A DNA stretch of 64,000 bases from Planctomycetia bacterium (lineage in GTDB: Bacteria > Planctomycetota > Phycisphaerae > UBA1845 > UTPLA1): assembly GCA_015075745.1 (NCBI GenBank), contig JABTTW010000001.1, positions 620,001 to 684,000 on the forward strand, given 5' to 3'. A program made the translations under genes and the position numbers. Positions 7,598 through 17,800 of this stretch are shown here, one piece after another. The notes beneath the pieces are model-generated. The model did not search any database and was not told the DNA's origin. It saw only the letters and a list, made by a program, of their open reading frames with translations. Position 1 is the first letter of the stretch; each line of letters begins with the position of its first letter.

Positions 7598-8811
7598 CGA
7601 CGATGGCGACGGCGCCGCGGACTGGTTCTTCTTCCCGGTTATCTACCCGTGATTTGCGAGATTTGTACCTGGGGCAGCCGATTCATGCCCTGGGCAGGCA
7701 GGCCTTTGAGGTGACGGAGCGGTTGCACCCGGAGGACTATCGCACCTACGTCGTCGATCGCAACATCAACTATGCCAACTGGTGCACGGCGAAGTGCATC
7801 TTCTGCAACTTCAAGGCGGACGTGCCCGGGACGAACACCGGTCGGCCGGAGCTGCCGTCGGGGTACACGCTTTCTTACGAGGAAATCGGTCAGAAGATCG
7901 AGGAACTCGTGGCCATCGGCGGGACGCAGCTGCTCATGCAGGGTGGGCTGGTTCCATCGGACGGCGCGGCGGGGCTGCCGTTCGATTGGTATCTCGATCT
8001 GATGCGCTTCATTCGCAAGAACTACCCGACGATTCACATTCACGCATTCAGTCCGCCGGAGATTTTCGCGTTTCATCAGATCTACGGCATGAGCATTCAC
8101 GACGTGCTGGCGCGGCTGATGGAGGCGGGGCTGGCCAGCGTGCCGGGCGGCGGCGGGGAGATTCTGTCTGACCGGGTGCGGAAGAAGATCGGCCAGGGCA
8201 AGACGATGACCGACGAGTGGCTCGAGGCCATGCGCCAGTGCCACATCCTCGGCATGCAGACGAGCTGCACGATGATGTTTGGGCATATCGAGACGATCGA
8301 CGAGCGGTTTGAGCATCTGCGGCTCTTGCGCGACCTTCAGGACGAGTCGCTGGCCCGGGGCAACGGCGGCGGATTCGGCGCGTTTATCTGCTGGACCTTT
8401 CAGCCGGAAGACACGCCGCTGGGGCGGATGAAGCGGCTTCCTGTTAAAGGTCAAAATGTCAAAACGTCAAAAGGTCAAAATGAAGAAGACTCAAGCAACC
8501 GATTGCTTAATGATGGGAAGCATCTGCTGCTGGCCGATGCGAACGAGTATCTGACGATGCTGGCGCTGTCGCGGGTCTATCTCGACAACATCCCGAACAT
8601 TCAATCGAGCTGGGTCACGATGGGGCCGAAGATCGGTCAGCTTGCCCTGTTCTTCGGGGCCAACGACATGGGCAGCGTGATGATGGAGGAAAACGTCGTC
8701 AGCGCCGCGGGGACGACGTACCGACTCAACGAAGACGAAATCCGCCGGCTCATCTCCGACGCAGGCTGGCGGCCGCAGAAGCGTGACTATTTCTACCGGC
8801 CGATCAATTGA
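7594..8811 (+). CDS. mqnC: Cyclic dehypoxanthinyl futalosine synthase, radical SAM
   Basis: MqnC is a radical SAM enzyme that cyclises dehypoxanthine futalosine in menaquinone synthesis. The cluster motif is CTAKCIFC (CX3CX2C), followed by QGGLVPSD, the TMMFGHIET segment and the C-terminal DNIPNIQSSWVTMGPK and GANDMGSVMMEENVVSAAG, which distinguish MqnC from MqnE. An oddity is a hydrophilic insert at about residues 285-300 (VKGQNVKTSKGQNEED). It is encoded by a GTCAAAA-type tandem repeat and sits just before the region that normally continues to YL-TLALSRLYLDN. The N-terminus is also about 20 residues longer than usual. Confidence 0.9.
   Translation: MTTMATAPRTGSSSRLSTRDLRDLYLGQPIHALGRQAFEVTERLHPEDYRTYVVDRNINYANWCTAKCIFCNFKADVPGTNTGRPELPSGYTLSYEEIGQKIEELVAIGGTQLLMQGGLVPSDGAAGLPFDWYLDLMRFIRKNYPTIHIHAFSPPEIFAFHQIYGMSIHDVLARLMEAGLASVPGGGGEILSDRVRKKIGQGKTMTDEWLEAMRQCHILGMQTSCTMMFGHIETIDERFEHLRLLRDLQDESLARGNGGGFGAFICWTFQPEDTPLGRMKRLPVKGQNVKTSKGQNEEDSSNRLLNDGKHLLLADANEYLTMLALSRVYLDNIPNIQSSWVTMGPKIGQLALFFGANDMGSVMMEENVVSAAGTTYRLNEDEIRRLISDAGWRPQKRDYFYRPIN
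8449..8482 (+). repeat. GTCAAAA tandem repeat inside mqnC
   Basis: Four 8-bp units of the form GTCAAAAN stand in tandem within the mqnC reading frame and keep it open. A related array lies in intergenic DNA at 56768-56800, where the minus strand reads AAAACGTCAAAACGCC. The base composition is unlike the surrounding GC-rich coding sequence. Confidence 0.75.
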
Positions 8812-8882
8812 TTGCCCGACCCCTGCCTCGAATTTCGCCTGATCAACCGATAAGATAGTCTGGAGACCAACGGGGTGATATT

Positions 8883-9482
8883 GTGTCGACGCTGCAGGAA
8901 TCATTGATGGAAGCGGATTCGCAGGCCGAGCATCGGGGAGTCGTATGGGACACCCTGCGCCGGCTGGCCAGTGAGCTCGATCGAATCCAGATTCCCTATG
9001 CCGTCGTCGGCGGCATCGCCCTGCAGCACTTCGGCATTCAGCGGTCGACCCAGGATGTGGACGTGTTAGTGACACCGAGCCACCTCCGCGAAATTCACGA
9101 CAAGCTGATCGGACACGGCTACGCCCTGAAGGGTGAAGGCAGCCGACATCTCCGTGATGAGATCAGCCGCGTACGCATCGAGTTTCTCGTCAGCGGAGAG
9201 TACCCCGGCGACGGCAAGCCGAAGTCGGTACAGTTCCCGAACCCCGAGACCGTTTCGCAGCTTTCGGATGACGGAATTCGATTCGTGAATCTCGAGAAGC
9301 TGGTCGAGTTGAAACTGGCCAGCGCCAAGTCAGCGGCGCATCGGATTAAGGACCGCGCGGACGTACTGGAACTTATTCATTTCCTGCAGCTCCCGGCTGA
9401 CTTTGCGGAACGACTGGATCCTTACGTCCAGAAGGAATTTCGCGACCTGGCCGCCCTTCCTCCGCCGAGCGAGCGGGATTAG
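8883..9482 (+). CDS. Nucleotidyltransferase-fold protein (MNT/AbiEii-like)
   Basis: The 199-residue product carries the polymerase-beta-like nucleotidyltransferase signature: helix ELDRIQIPYAVVGGIAL followed by STQDVDVLVTP, giving the GG and DxD metal-binding motifs. Later residues (FVNLEKLVELKLAS...KDRADVLELI) match the helical tail of the AbiEii/DUF6036-like group. Such proteins occur both as antitoxin or toxin partners and as orphans; no partner is adjacent here. The start is GTG 8883 with GGGGTG upstream; ATG 8907 is an alternative. The substrate is unknown. Confidence 0.75.
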   Translation: MSTLQESLMEADSQAEHRGVVWDTLRRLASELDRIQIPYAVVGGIALQHFGIQRSTQDVDVLVTPSHLREIHDKLIGHGYALKGEGSRHLRDEISRVRIEFLVSGEYPGDGKPKSVQFPNPETVSQLSDDGIRFVNLEKLVELKLASAKSAAHRIKDRADVLELIHFLQLPADFAERLDPYVQKEFRDLAALPPPSERD

Positions 9483-9565
9483 GCTCCACCCATCCAACGA
9501 TTCGCCGCGACATCCGCTCAGCAGTAGCTACTTTAGACATCGGTCTGCCCGGCAGGAGAATCTGA

Positions 9566-10123
9566 ATGTCCATGGTACGCGTCTATATCGCCATGAGTCT
9601 CGACGGGTACATCGCCGCGCCGGATGGGAGCGTGGCGTGGCTGGAGGCGTATCCGATGGAGGAGTTCGACTTCATGGGCTTCGCGAAGACGATCGCCGTC
9701 ACAGTCATGGGCCGACGGACCTACGACGAGTCGTTTGCCCGCGGCGGGCCGAACCCCGGCGGCGGGCGGGCGGTGGTGATGACGCATCGGCCGGTCGCCG
9801 ACCTGCCCAAGGGCGTGGAGGCGTATGACGGCGATTCGGCGGAACTGATCGCCAGGCTGAAGCGCGAGATTGCAGAGGATCAGAAAAAGAAACCCAGCGA
9901 GAAAAAGGACATCTGGCTGATCGGCGGGGGCAACTCCATCCTGTCGTTTCACCAGGCCGGCCTGATCGATCGCTGGGAAATTTTCATCGCCCCGATCATG
10001 CTCGGCGACGGCATTCCGCTGTTTCCCAAACATGCCGCCGGGCTGGCACACCTGCAACTGACCCATTTCAAGCGATATGAGAAGACGGGATTCCTGGAGG
10101 CGTGGTACGAGCCGCGTCGTTAG
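9566..10123 (+). CDS. Dihydrofolate reductase/RibD C-terminal-like reductase
   Basis: The product follows the DHFR-fold RibD-C family: VYIAMSLDGYIAAPDG at the N-terminus, VMGRRTYDE in the NADPH-binding region, IWLIGGGNSI, and a C-terminal APIMLGDGIPLF segment. Members are NADPH-dependent reductases of uncertain substrate, distinct from true FolA. The length of 185 residues is normal. The 3' end overlaps the convergent RDD gene by 56 bp, which is unusual but both frames are well supported. Confidence 0.85.
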   Translation: MSMVRVYIAMSLDGYIAAPDGSVAWLEAYPMEEFDFMGFAKTIAVTVMGRRTYDESFARGGPNPGGGRAVVMTHRPVADLPKGVEAYDGDSAELIARLKREIAEDQKKKPSEKKDIWLIGGGNSILSFHQAGLIDRWEIFIAPIMLGDGIPLFPKHAAGLAHLQLTHFKRYEKTGFLEAWYEPRR

Positions 10124-10763
10124 TCCGGGGAATGTCCTTGCCGCATTCCGGGCAGCGGCCGGAGACGTTGCCGGTGAGGTCGTAGCCGCAGTTGGTGCAG
10201 AGAATGCCGCGAGGGTCGAAGGGCACTCGGTGGATATACTTCTTCCAGACCACGCGGGTCTTTGCCCACTCATCACCGTAACGAACCCCCCGAATAAGTT
10301 GGAACGCGATAATGAGCGGGACGACCGGGATCATCAGGATGAGATTCCGCTTGAGGCTCTGAGTCATGTGAATGGGATCGCGCGTGTCCCGGTCGACGAC
10401 GCGAACGCCGCACAGCCACCTGCCGGGCGAACAGCCTTTGAAACCATCCTTGAAGCAAAACAGAAGCGGCAAAAGGACCCAGCCGTGGAAGTACCAGAAA
10501 ATCGTGACTCCCAGTGTTTCGCCCGTCGTTGGGGCAAGTACCTCGGGAAACATCAGCGCCATGACAAAGCCGCTGATGAATGACAGGACATACAACAACA
10601 ACGAATCGATGATGTAAGCACCTTGCCGACGGCTGGCGAATCCGTTGCTGCACTTCTTACAGACGCGAACATCGTAGAGCTTGCGCGACTTCTTCGTCGT
10701 GCAGGCGCGATCGCATATCGGGCAATTGAACTGATCCATCTCACGAGCGACGGCTGTAGCCAT
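10068..10763 (-). CDS. RDD-family membrane protein with two zinc ribbons
   Basis: An N-terminal zinc ribbon (CPICDRAC...CKKC) leads into an RDD domain (RRQGAYIIDSLLLY, then two or three hydrophobic segments to about residue 180). A C-terminal ribbon of the planctomycete type, CTNCGYDLTG...CPECG, follows near residue 200. RDD proteins are small multi-pass membrane proteins, in some cases linked to ion transport; the role here is unknown. GAGGAGG lies 9 nt before the ATG. The gene converges on and overlaps the reductase gene. Confidence 0.8.
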   Translation of the reverse strand: MATAVAREMDQFNCPICDRACTTKKSRKLYDVRVCKKCSNGFASRRQGAYIIDSLLLYVLSFISGFVMALMFPEVLAPTTGETLGVTIFWYFHGWVLLPLLFCFKDGFKGCSPGRWLCGVRVVDRDTRDPIHMTQSLKRNLILMIPVVPLIIAFQLIRGVRYGDEWAKTRVVWKKYIHRVPFDPRGILCTNCGYDLTGNVSGRCPECGKDIPRTNDAARTTPPGIPSSHIA

Positions 10764-11110
10764 TTAATAGGTCCTCCTCGTCACGCGGGAATCGGCCCGT
10801 CCGGCCCGGTCGTCGCTCATATTGTCGTGAGGGAGGGTTTGGAAAGTCAATACCGCTACCGCGTGAGTGCCAATCGGCCTGTCACAGTCGCTCGTTGAAA
10901 ATGCAGGGATGTGTAACTTATCGCTCCGGGGCCGGCGCGTATTTTCGTGCGAACGCGGCACTTTCATACGCACACATTCATTGCGATTCGCACAGGCCGG
11001 AGGCCCATGCTACCCAATGGGCAAAGCCTCTAAGCTGAAATGAAAACCGCGACGGTTGTTGCCGGACGGACGGTACTCGGCTTGTTGATGTTGGGCTCGC
11101 CGAACAGCGT
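10764..11110. other. 347-bp intergenic region with one REP-like hairpin
   Basis: No gene is supported. It should hold the promoter of the minus-strand RDD gene at its left end and the 3' side of the lipoprotein gene at its right. A class 1 GTAG-headed hairpin lies at 10993-11015. Confidence 0.55.
10993..11015 (-). repeat. GTAG-headed REP-like hairpin, class 1
   Basis: The minus strand reads GGGTAGCATGGGCC then TCCGGCC. It matches the three copies at the left edge of the window in both the GTAGCAT head and the palindrome. Confidence 0.6.
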
Positions 11111-11530
11111 CTACCCGCGAACCTTCTCGACCGCCCGCGTGGTCGCTTCCTTCACCTGCTCGACCGCCTGCGTGGTGGCGGCCTTGGCCCGATCGATGTA
11201 CGGCTGGGCGTCTTCGCGCAGCTCCTCGGCCTTCTGCGTCGCCGCCGCCTTGAGTTCGCTCGCCTTCTGGGTCGCGGCGGATTTCAACTGGCCGGCCTTT
11301 TCGCGGCCCGCGTCGTAGACCTCGTGCGCCTTTTCCACGCCGCGCTCGACGTAGGGCTTGACCTGCTCCTTGATCTCGCCGGCCGTCTGGGTCGTGGCAT
11401 CCTTCACTTCAACCGCCTTGGAAGTCGCTTCGCGCTTCGCCTTCTCCACGTCTTCCGGATTGCAGCCGGACAGCAGAAAGGCGCAGAGCCCCGCGATGAT
11501 CAACCGATTTGCCGCCATGGAACTTTTCAT
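11111..11530 (-). CDS. Lipoprotein with apolipoprotein/LEA-like helical repeats
   Basis: The 139-residue product has a lipobox (AFLLSGC, Cys near residue 23). The rest is a continuous amphipathic helix rich in Ala, Lys, Glu and Thr with 11-residue periodicity (for example ATQKASELKAAATQKAEEL). Such LEA-like or apolipoprotein-like sequences form extended helices on membranes or coiled coils. It is probably anchored in the outer or inner membrane facing the periplasm. It is transcribed in the same direction as the DUF1571 lipoprotein gene 27 bp upstream, so the two may share a transcript. No catalytic function is expected. Confidence 0.75.
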   Translation of the reverse strand: MKSSMAANRLIIAGLCAFLLSGCNPEDVEKAKREATSKAVEVKDATTQTAGEIKEQVKPYVERGVEKAHEVYDAGREKAGQLKSAATQKASELKAAATQKAEELREDAQPYIDRAKAATTQAVEQVKEATTRAVEKVRG

Positions 11531-11557
11531 AGTGGAGTATTAGCCATCGGCGACGAA

Positions 11558-12487
11558 TTATTCCGCCACGGGCAGGACCGACGCCGCCCCGCCGCTGTCG
11601 GCGTCGCTGCCGACATCACTGGCCGTCTGCACTTCCCGGCCGCCCTTCGCCGCCTTCCGCTTGATCTGCTCGATCACGAAATTCGCGTCGGACAGTTGGA
11701 CGTTGGGCTGCAGGTCGCTGTACATGTAGAGGCCGTCCAGCGTCGCGTCGCAGCGCTCGTCCTTGCCGGGCAGCCAGAGATAGGTCGCCACGGGCAGACT
11801 CGTCTGAATATTGATGTAGAGGTCCTGGAGCTTGCAGGCGTATTCGTCCTTTTCGGGATAGCGAATCTCCAGGTGGAAGCAGGGCTCCTTGGCCGGGCCG
11901 ATCTCCGTCGGCGGACGAAGCACGATGCCCACGCCGCCGACCGCCTCGGCCTTCTCGATGCGATCGAGGATCCGCTCCATCATGCGCCGCGGCCCGAAGT
12001 CGGTGATCGGGTTGCGGGCCTTGCCGAATGTCACGGCGAACACCGCGGGGTACTTCTGCACTTCCGGCGGAAGGCCGAACAGTCCCTTGCGCGGCAGCAG
12101 CGACACCTTGTTGTCGTCGCGCCCGTGAATATAGGTGCACTGGCAATACTCGCTGTCCTCGTCGCGCCAGGTGAAGCGGACGGAGAACGGCTCGTCGCGA
12201 TACTCCGCGATGATGTCTTCCTGCGGCTTGAGCTCCTTGAAGAGGCCCAGCCGCTCCTGGCGGATGAACTCGGTCTTGAACTCCTTGATCTCCTTCGCCG
12301 CGGCCAGGCAGGTCTTCAGATAATCGACCGGAGAGTCGGAGACCAGCTTGACCTTGGCCTCGTAGCCCTCAATCGCCGCGCCGGTCTGCATCTCGACCTT
12401 CGCCGCCGAGCAGCCCAGGCCGCCGACCATCAGGAACATAACGGCCGCGCCCAGAAAATTTCGAATCCGTTCGTATCGTGCTATCAC
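11558..12487 (-). CDS. DUF1571 lipoprotein
   Basis: The 309-residue product has a signal ending in a lipobox (MVGGLGC). It shows the DUF1571 pattern: a Tyr/Cys-rich core (DYLKTCLAAAKEIKEFKTEFIRQE), then PFSVRFTW, YIHGRDDN and NPITDFGPRRMMERI. DUF1571 proteins are found mainly in planctomycetes and look like LolA-type lipid carriers; their function is not established. The start is a GTG with GAGGAG 8 nt upstream. The C-terminal 40 residues are low complexity. Confidence 0.78.
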   Translation of the reverse strand: MIARYERIRNFLGAAVMFLMVGGLGCSAAKVEMQTGAAIEGYEAKVKLVSDSPVDYLKTCLAAAKEIKEFKTEFIRQERLGLFKELKPQEDIIAEYRDEPFSVRFTWRDEDSEYCQCTYIHGRDDNKVSLLPRKGLFGLPPEVQKYPAVFAVTFGKARNPITDFGPRRMMERILDRIEKAEAVGGVGIVLRPPTEIGPAKEPCFHLEIRYPEKDEYACKLQDLYINIQTSLPVATYLWLPGKDERCDATLDGLYMYSDLQPNVQLSDANFVIEQIKRKAAKGGREVQTASDVGSDADSGGAASVLPVAE

Positions 12488-12631
12488 GCGATAAGCTCCT
12501 CAAAAATGCCCGGACGCGCCCGGTCGGGCTCCAATCGTGTTGGCCATGCTAGGCCGATGGCGTCGGTTATTCAATAAAGTATACCGGCGCCGCCTGACAG
12601 TGAAACACGGACTATTTCAAAGTAAATGCAA

Positions 12632-13480
12632 TCATTCGGCCGGGCGCAGCTTGGCGGCTTCGCCGGACTCCATCTGGTAACAGTGCTCGGCGGCGGGGTA
12701 GCGGCGCTCAAGGATGTCCTGGGCGTATGACTGCACCGCCGTGGCAATCTGCCCGCGGATATCGCCGTAGCGCTTCACGAACTTCGGCAGCGGACCGGCC
12801 GTCAAACCCAGCATGTCATGAACGACGACGACGTGGCCGTCCACGTGTGGGCCGGCGCCGCAGCCGATGACCGGGAGATTGGTCGATTCGGTGATGATCT
12901 TTGCCGGTTCGGGCGGGACCGCTTCAAGGAGCAAGGCACATGCGCCGGCGCTCTCCATGAGCTTTGCGTCGTCGATCAGGGGCTGCGCGCCGGCGGCGTC
13001 GCGGCCCTGCGCTCGATAGCCGCCGAACTGGTGAACGGCCTGGGGACGAAGTCCCATATGGACCATGACCGGAATCGTCGCGGACGAGAGGGCCCGAACG
13101 GTGTCGGCCAGGCGGCGATCGCCTTCGACCTTCACGCAGTCGCAACCGGCTTCGGCCATGAAGCGGCCGGCGTTGCGAATGGCCTCTTCGGTGTTCACAT
13201 GGAAGGACAGATACGGCATGTCGCCGACGAGGAATGCGGTCGGGGCCCCACGGCGAACGGCGGCGGTGATGGCGATCATGAAGTCCATGGTCGCCTGAAG
13301 AGTGCTGCCGTGGCCGAGGACGACCTGGGCGGCGGAATCGCCGACGAGGATGCAGTCGATATTCGCGGCTTCCTCGATCTGGGCCGTGGGGAAGTCGTAG
13401 GCCGTCAGCATGGTGATCGGCGTTTGCGTCTTTTTGCGGTGTCGCAGGGTGGCCAGGGTGAGCTTATCCCGTGTGGTCAT
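12632..13480 (-). CDS. panB: 3-methyl-2-oxobutanoate hydroxymethyltransferase
   Basis: PanB adds a hydroxymethyl group from methylene-tetrahydrofolate to 2-oxoisovalerate to make ketopantoate for coenzyme A. The 282-residue product fits the family: PITMLTAYDFPTAQ, the metal-binding LVGDSAAQVVLGH, TAFLVGDMPYLSFH, KVEGD, HMGLRPQ, and the catalytic Glu in LLLEAVPPE followed by PVIGCGAGPHVDG. No other pan gene is adjacent. The 229 bp upstream hold nothing that I can identify. Confidence 0.93.
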   Translation of the reverse strand: MTTRDKLTLATLRHRKKTQTPITMLTAYDFPTAQIEEAANIDCILVGDSAAQVVLGHGSTLQATMDFMIAITAAVRRGAPTAFLVGDMPYLSFHVNTEEAIRNAGRFMAEAGCDCVKVEGDRRLADTVRALSSATIPVMVHMGLRPQAVHQFGGYRAQGRDAAGAQPLIDDAKLMESAGACALLLEAVPPEPAKIITESTNLPVIGCGAGPHVDGHVVVVHDMLGLTAGPLPKFVKRYGDIRGQIATAVQSYAQDILERRYPAAEHCYQMESGEAAKLRPAE

Positions 13481-13709
13481 GGCAATAGGTTAGGTGGGCG
13501 CGGAGGGAAAATCAAAACGCCGGGGGGAGCGGGGGTTATGAACGCCGCAGGGGCCTGGAATGGGGGAAGAACTGTCGCGGCACGGGGAGCGCCTCATCGG
13601 ACAGGGGATGTCCGAAGCGGACGCCGACGAACCGGGACCGCCGCGCTACTTGAATCCGCGGCGAATCACAATGATTGATTGATGATGAGCAGGCGCTTGC
13701 CCGGATTCG

Positions 13710-14807
13710 TCATGGAATCTGCAGGACCATTCCCGGCGCGAGTCGCTTGGGGTCGCCGCGGAGCAGGGCGCGATTGTGCTTGAGGATGGTCTCCCATTTC
13801 GAGCCGGCGCCATAGACGCGCTGCGAGATGCCGTAGAGCGTGTCGCCCTGCTGGACGGTGTAGGTCTTGCCGGAGGATTCAACATTGCGCACTGGCTGCG
13901 CGCCGCCGGAGCGATCCATCGAGACGAGAGAATCCGTTCCCAGTGACGACTTCGCCCCCGATTGCCCGACAGAATCGCCGATCGGCGGAATGATGATCTG
14001 CGTGCCGATCTTCAGATTGCGCGGGTTCTTGAGCGACGGGTTGGCCGCGAGGATCAGGTCCGCCTTGCGGCCGTCGCTGTAGTAGCGGTCGGCGATGGCC
14101 GAGAGCGTGTCGCCCGATGCGATTATGTGCCGGGTCGGCTCGGGCGTCCTGGCCGGCTGCGGCATCGGGATGGCCGTGCGGGAAGGCATCGCTCGCGTCC
14201 GGTCATTGGTCCGTGCGACAGAGGCGGGCGTCTGCGATGACCCGGGCAGGAGCCGCCCCGAAGCGGAATCCCCGTTCATGGTGGCTGGTGCCACATCGGC
14301 GGCACTCGACCTCGCCGTGCTCGGCTCGGATGCGCTGCGATCAATGGAAGCGGCGGGCGGATCGGCCGCCGATGCGCCGGGCTTGACGAGATTATCCCAG
14401 GTGGCCTCGACCAGCTCGGTCGAGGGGCCGGTGCGCAGCGAGATCGGCGGCGTGGTCGGCGACGGCTGGGAAGGGTCGGCGAGAACGATCGGTCCCTGCG
14501 TCGGCTGCGCCGGGGAGCGGTTTTCCGGCGCGCGCGTCTGCGGCGGGCGATTGGCCAGCCGATCCGCCAGGCGGCGCGGCGGCGGCGTCCTCGCGGGGGA
14601 GGCGGTCGGGTTGATGCCGCTACTGCCCTTGCCGACCGGCTTGGACGCGTCGGTCGACAGCGGAATCTTCGGCTGCTCGCCGACGCGCGTGGCCGAGGTG
14701 ACGAGGATCTCGTCATCCCGGCGATCGCTTCCGTAGAAGAAGTACACACTGGCGACCACAACGATCACCAGCCCGGCCAGGATGCCGACGCGCGTCTCAG
14801 TGCCCAT
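13710..14807 (-). CDS. Membrane-anchored protein with two LysM domains
   Basis: An N-terminal membrane helix (about residues 8-25) precedes a long Pro/Ser/Thr/Arg-rich linker. Two LysM domains follow: one near 227-275 (IIASGDTLSAIADRYY...IGTQIIIPP) and one at 314-365 (YTVQQGDTLYGISQRVYG...GMVLQIP). LysM binds N-acetylglucosamine-containing glycans, so the protein probably tethers the envelope to peptidoglycan. The gene starts 29 bp after secDF on the same strand and is likely co-transcribed with it. Confidence 0.85.
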   Translation of the reverse strand: MGTETRVGILAGLVIVVVASVYFFYGSDRRDDEILVTSATRVGEQPKIPLSTDASKPVGKGSSGINPTASPARTPPPRRLADRLANRPPQTRAPENRSPAQPTQGPIVLADPSQPSPTTPPISLRTGPSTELVEATWDNLVKPGASAADPPAASIDRSASEPSTARSSAADVAPATMNGDSASGRLLPGSSQTPASVARTNDRTRAMPSRTAIPMPQPARTPEPTRHIIASGDTLSAIADRYYSDGRKADLILAANPSLKNPRNLKIGTQIIIPPIGDSVGQSGAKSSLGTDSLVSMDRSGGAQPVRNVESSGKTYTVQQGDTLYGISQRVYGAGSKWETILKHNRALLRGDPKRLAPGMVLQIP

Positions 14808-14836
14808 GATGTCCTCCCTGACGATGGCGGTAGTGT

Positions 14837-17800
14837 CTACGACGCCTTCATTGCCGTAAGCATTTTTCGCTTCACCAGGAACTGCGAAGCGATGGCGAAT
14901 GAACTGTACGTCCCGGTAAGGATACCGACAAGCATGGCGAAATTGAAGCCGTGAATGCCGGGGCCTCCGAAGATGTACATGACCAGGATTGTGAACAGCG
15001 TGGTCGCTCCGGTCAATATGGTTCGGGATAGGGTTTGACTCACGGAATTGTTGACCATTTCCGGCGTGATGTCCGTGAGGCGGCCCCGGTTTTCACGAAT
15101 CCGGTCAAAGACGATGATCGTGTCGTTGACCGAGTATCCGATGACCGTCAGAAGGGCCGCGACCAGCGCCAGGTCGATGCGGAAATTCTCCAGCAAGAGC
15201 GCCCTGCCGAAAGCCGTATCCGCCACGAAGTGGGCGGCAGCCAGCGCTCCGGCGGCCACCATCACGTCGTGAATCAGGGCCACGACGGCGGCCAGACCCC
15301 AGCGGATGTTTCCGAACCGGAACCAGACGTAAATGATGATCATGATCCAGCTCAGCATGACGGCGATGATGGCCGACGTCTGGGCCTCGCCGGAGACCTG
15401 CTGATCGAACTGGGTGATCTGGCTCAGCGACGTTTGTCGCTGGAGCGCGACCTGGATCAACTCGACTTCCGGCTCGGCCAGATCGCTCACCCACGCCGAC
15501 GATATATTGCCCTGTTCGTCGAGCAGTGGATAGTTCTCATCCGCGACCACCACCATCACCCGCTTGTAGCGGTCGCTGCCGGGAGCGGCGGGAGTGAGTC
15601 CGAACACGTCCGACTCGCGCCAGCCGTGCGACTCGAAGCCGGGTTGAAGTCGCATGGACCGCAGACGATCCTTCAGCGTATTAATGTCCTGCGGCGGGTC
15701 CATCTGATCGAGGATCATCGCCACGCCGCCCTTCCAGCCGCGCAGATCAACCTCGTTGGCCTCGGCGCCCGATAGCGGCAAATTCATCTGGCGAACGTCC
15801 TCATCGCGCAGGGCGAAATAAGGAACGCTGCCGCCCGCGGTATCGTCCATCAGGTTAAACGTAAGGGCCGGCTGGATGTCGAGGTCGTCGCGCATCGTCT
15901 CCATGATGGCGCCGACGACGATCTCCTTGTTGGTCTCCAGCGTGACCACCTCGAACGACTTGCCCTTGACCGCCTCGGTACCCACGCCCTGCACGCCCTG
16001 CACCTGGGATCGGGCAATGGCCTCGCCGGCCTTTCGGGCGCGCTCAGCGATCTGCTTGACGTAATCCTTCATCTGGTCGAGGGAGACATCCTTGTCGGTC
16101 CGCGTGCGAATCGTGATCTGCTCGGCGCCCGGATCGGTGTAACGAATGCCGTCGACGTCGCTCAGGATGCGATTGTCCTCGGTATCGAGAACGCTCTTGA
16201 CGATCGGCTCGAGCCGGGCCGCCGGAACGCCCGCCGCCGCGACGACGAACGTGCCGCCGGAGCCCGTGACTTCGGCGGACTCCAGGGCGTTTGCGAATTT
16301 GCCGAGCGTTTCACCGCTGGTGGTGAGTCGCTTGGCGATGCCGGTTTGATCCAGTGATCCAGGCTCCTTGAGATCGATCTGCGCCGCCGTACCGCCGAGA
16401 AACTCAATGTCGTACAGCTCGTCGCGATCCAGGTCGGCGAAGGCCACCACGCCCACGATGGTGATCACAATGGAAAAACCGAAGAAGTACTTGCGCGCAC
16501 CGATCCAGTCGATGTTGGGCACGCCGATCAATTGCATCATGGGCATGCGCGGTTTGGCCCCGGTCTGGAACAAACGGTGAATCGCCCTGAAGCCCAGGAG
16601 AAGTATGAGCAGGCCGATCATCGCCGGGGCAATGTCGAGCAGGGCCTCGCCAAACCCGATGAGGACCGAATGAGTCCTCGCCGTCTCGTCATTTAAGACA
16701 TAACCCAATCCATAAAGGACGCCGCCGAGCGCCGCGACGATCAGCCCCGAGTAAAACGGATATCTCAGGACTTCCTTGGGGACCGTGATCAGCGACATCG
16801 TCTCGAAGAAGATGCGCGTCACGAAGTAGGCGGTAAAGAGGTTGAGGACGACGCCCAGGCCGAGCGTCAGGCCGAAGCCCTTGATTTCCTCCGAACCGAG
16901 CCAGTAGAGGATCACGCAGGTCAGGAGCGTGGTGACGTTGGAGTCGAGAATGGCGCGGAACGCTCGTTCATAACCGAGCTTGATCGCCATTCGCATCGTA
17001 TTGCCGCGGGCGAGTTCCTCGCGCATCCGCTCGTTGATGAGGACGTTGGCATCCACCGCCATACCGACTGACAACACCAAACCGGCGATGCCCGGAAGGG
17101 TCAGCGTGGCCCCGAGTGCCGACATCACGGCGAGCGTAAAGAGCAAGTTGAGGCTGACCGCCAAGACCGCAATGCCGCCGGCGTAGGCGTAATAGACAAT
17201 CATGAACACGGCGACGACGATCGCGCCGTACTTCGCCGACCTCATACCGGCCGAGCGATTCGCCTCGCCCAGTGACGGGCCGATGGCACGAACGCTGATC
17301 GGCGGATCCTTGAGCTTGCGCGGCAGACTGCCCGCGTCCAGCTTTTTGACCATGTCCTGAACGTCCTGCGGGGTGAAGCCGCCGGTGATCTGACCGCGCG
17401 TGCGGATGACGCTGTTGATGGTCGCGAAGGAAATCGCCTCATCGTCGAGGAAGATGCACAGGAGCTTGCCGGTGTGCTGCCGAGTGAGCGTGGCGAATTT
17501 GTCGCCGCCGCGCTCGTCGAGCGTGAAGCCGATGGCCGGTCGTCCGATTTCATCGCGCTCGAACGAGGCCCCCTTGAGCGACCAGTCCGCCTCGCCGTAG
17601 CGGTGCGTCAGGACATAGCCGTCGGCAATGTGCGTTAGAACGTAGTACCGATTGCCGAAACGCTCGACGATGACGCTCAGGCTGTTCTTTCGGGCGTCGA
17701 AGTCCTTCTCAAGATCTTTCATCTTGAGGAAGTCCGCCGCGTCTTCGATCTCAAACCACTGGTAATTCTCTTCGCCCGGCATTCGCCGCGGCCCGCGCGT

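Noticed and set aside
7594-8811. MqnE (aminofutalosine synthase) instead of MqnC
   Set aside because: The TMMFGHIET and DNIPNIQSSWVTMGPK segments and the place directly after mqnA fit MqnC better; MqnE has a different C-terminal pattern.
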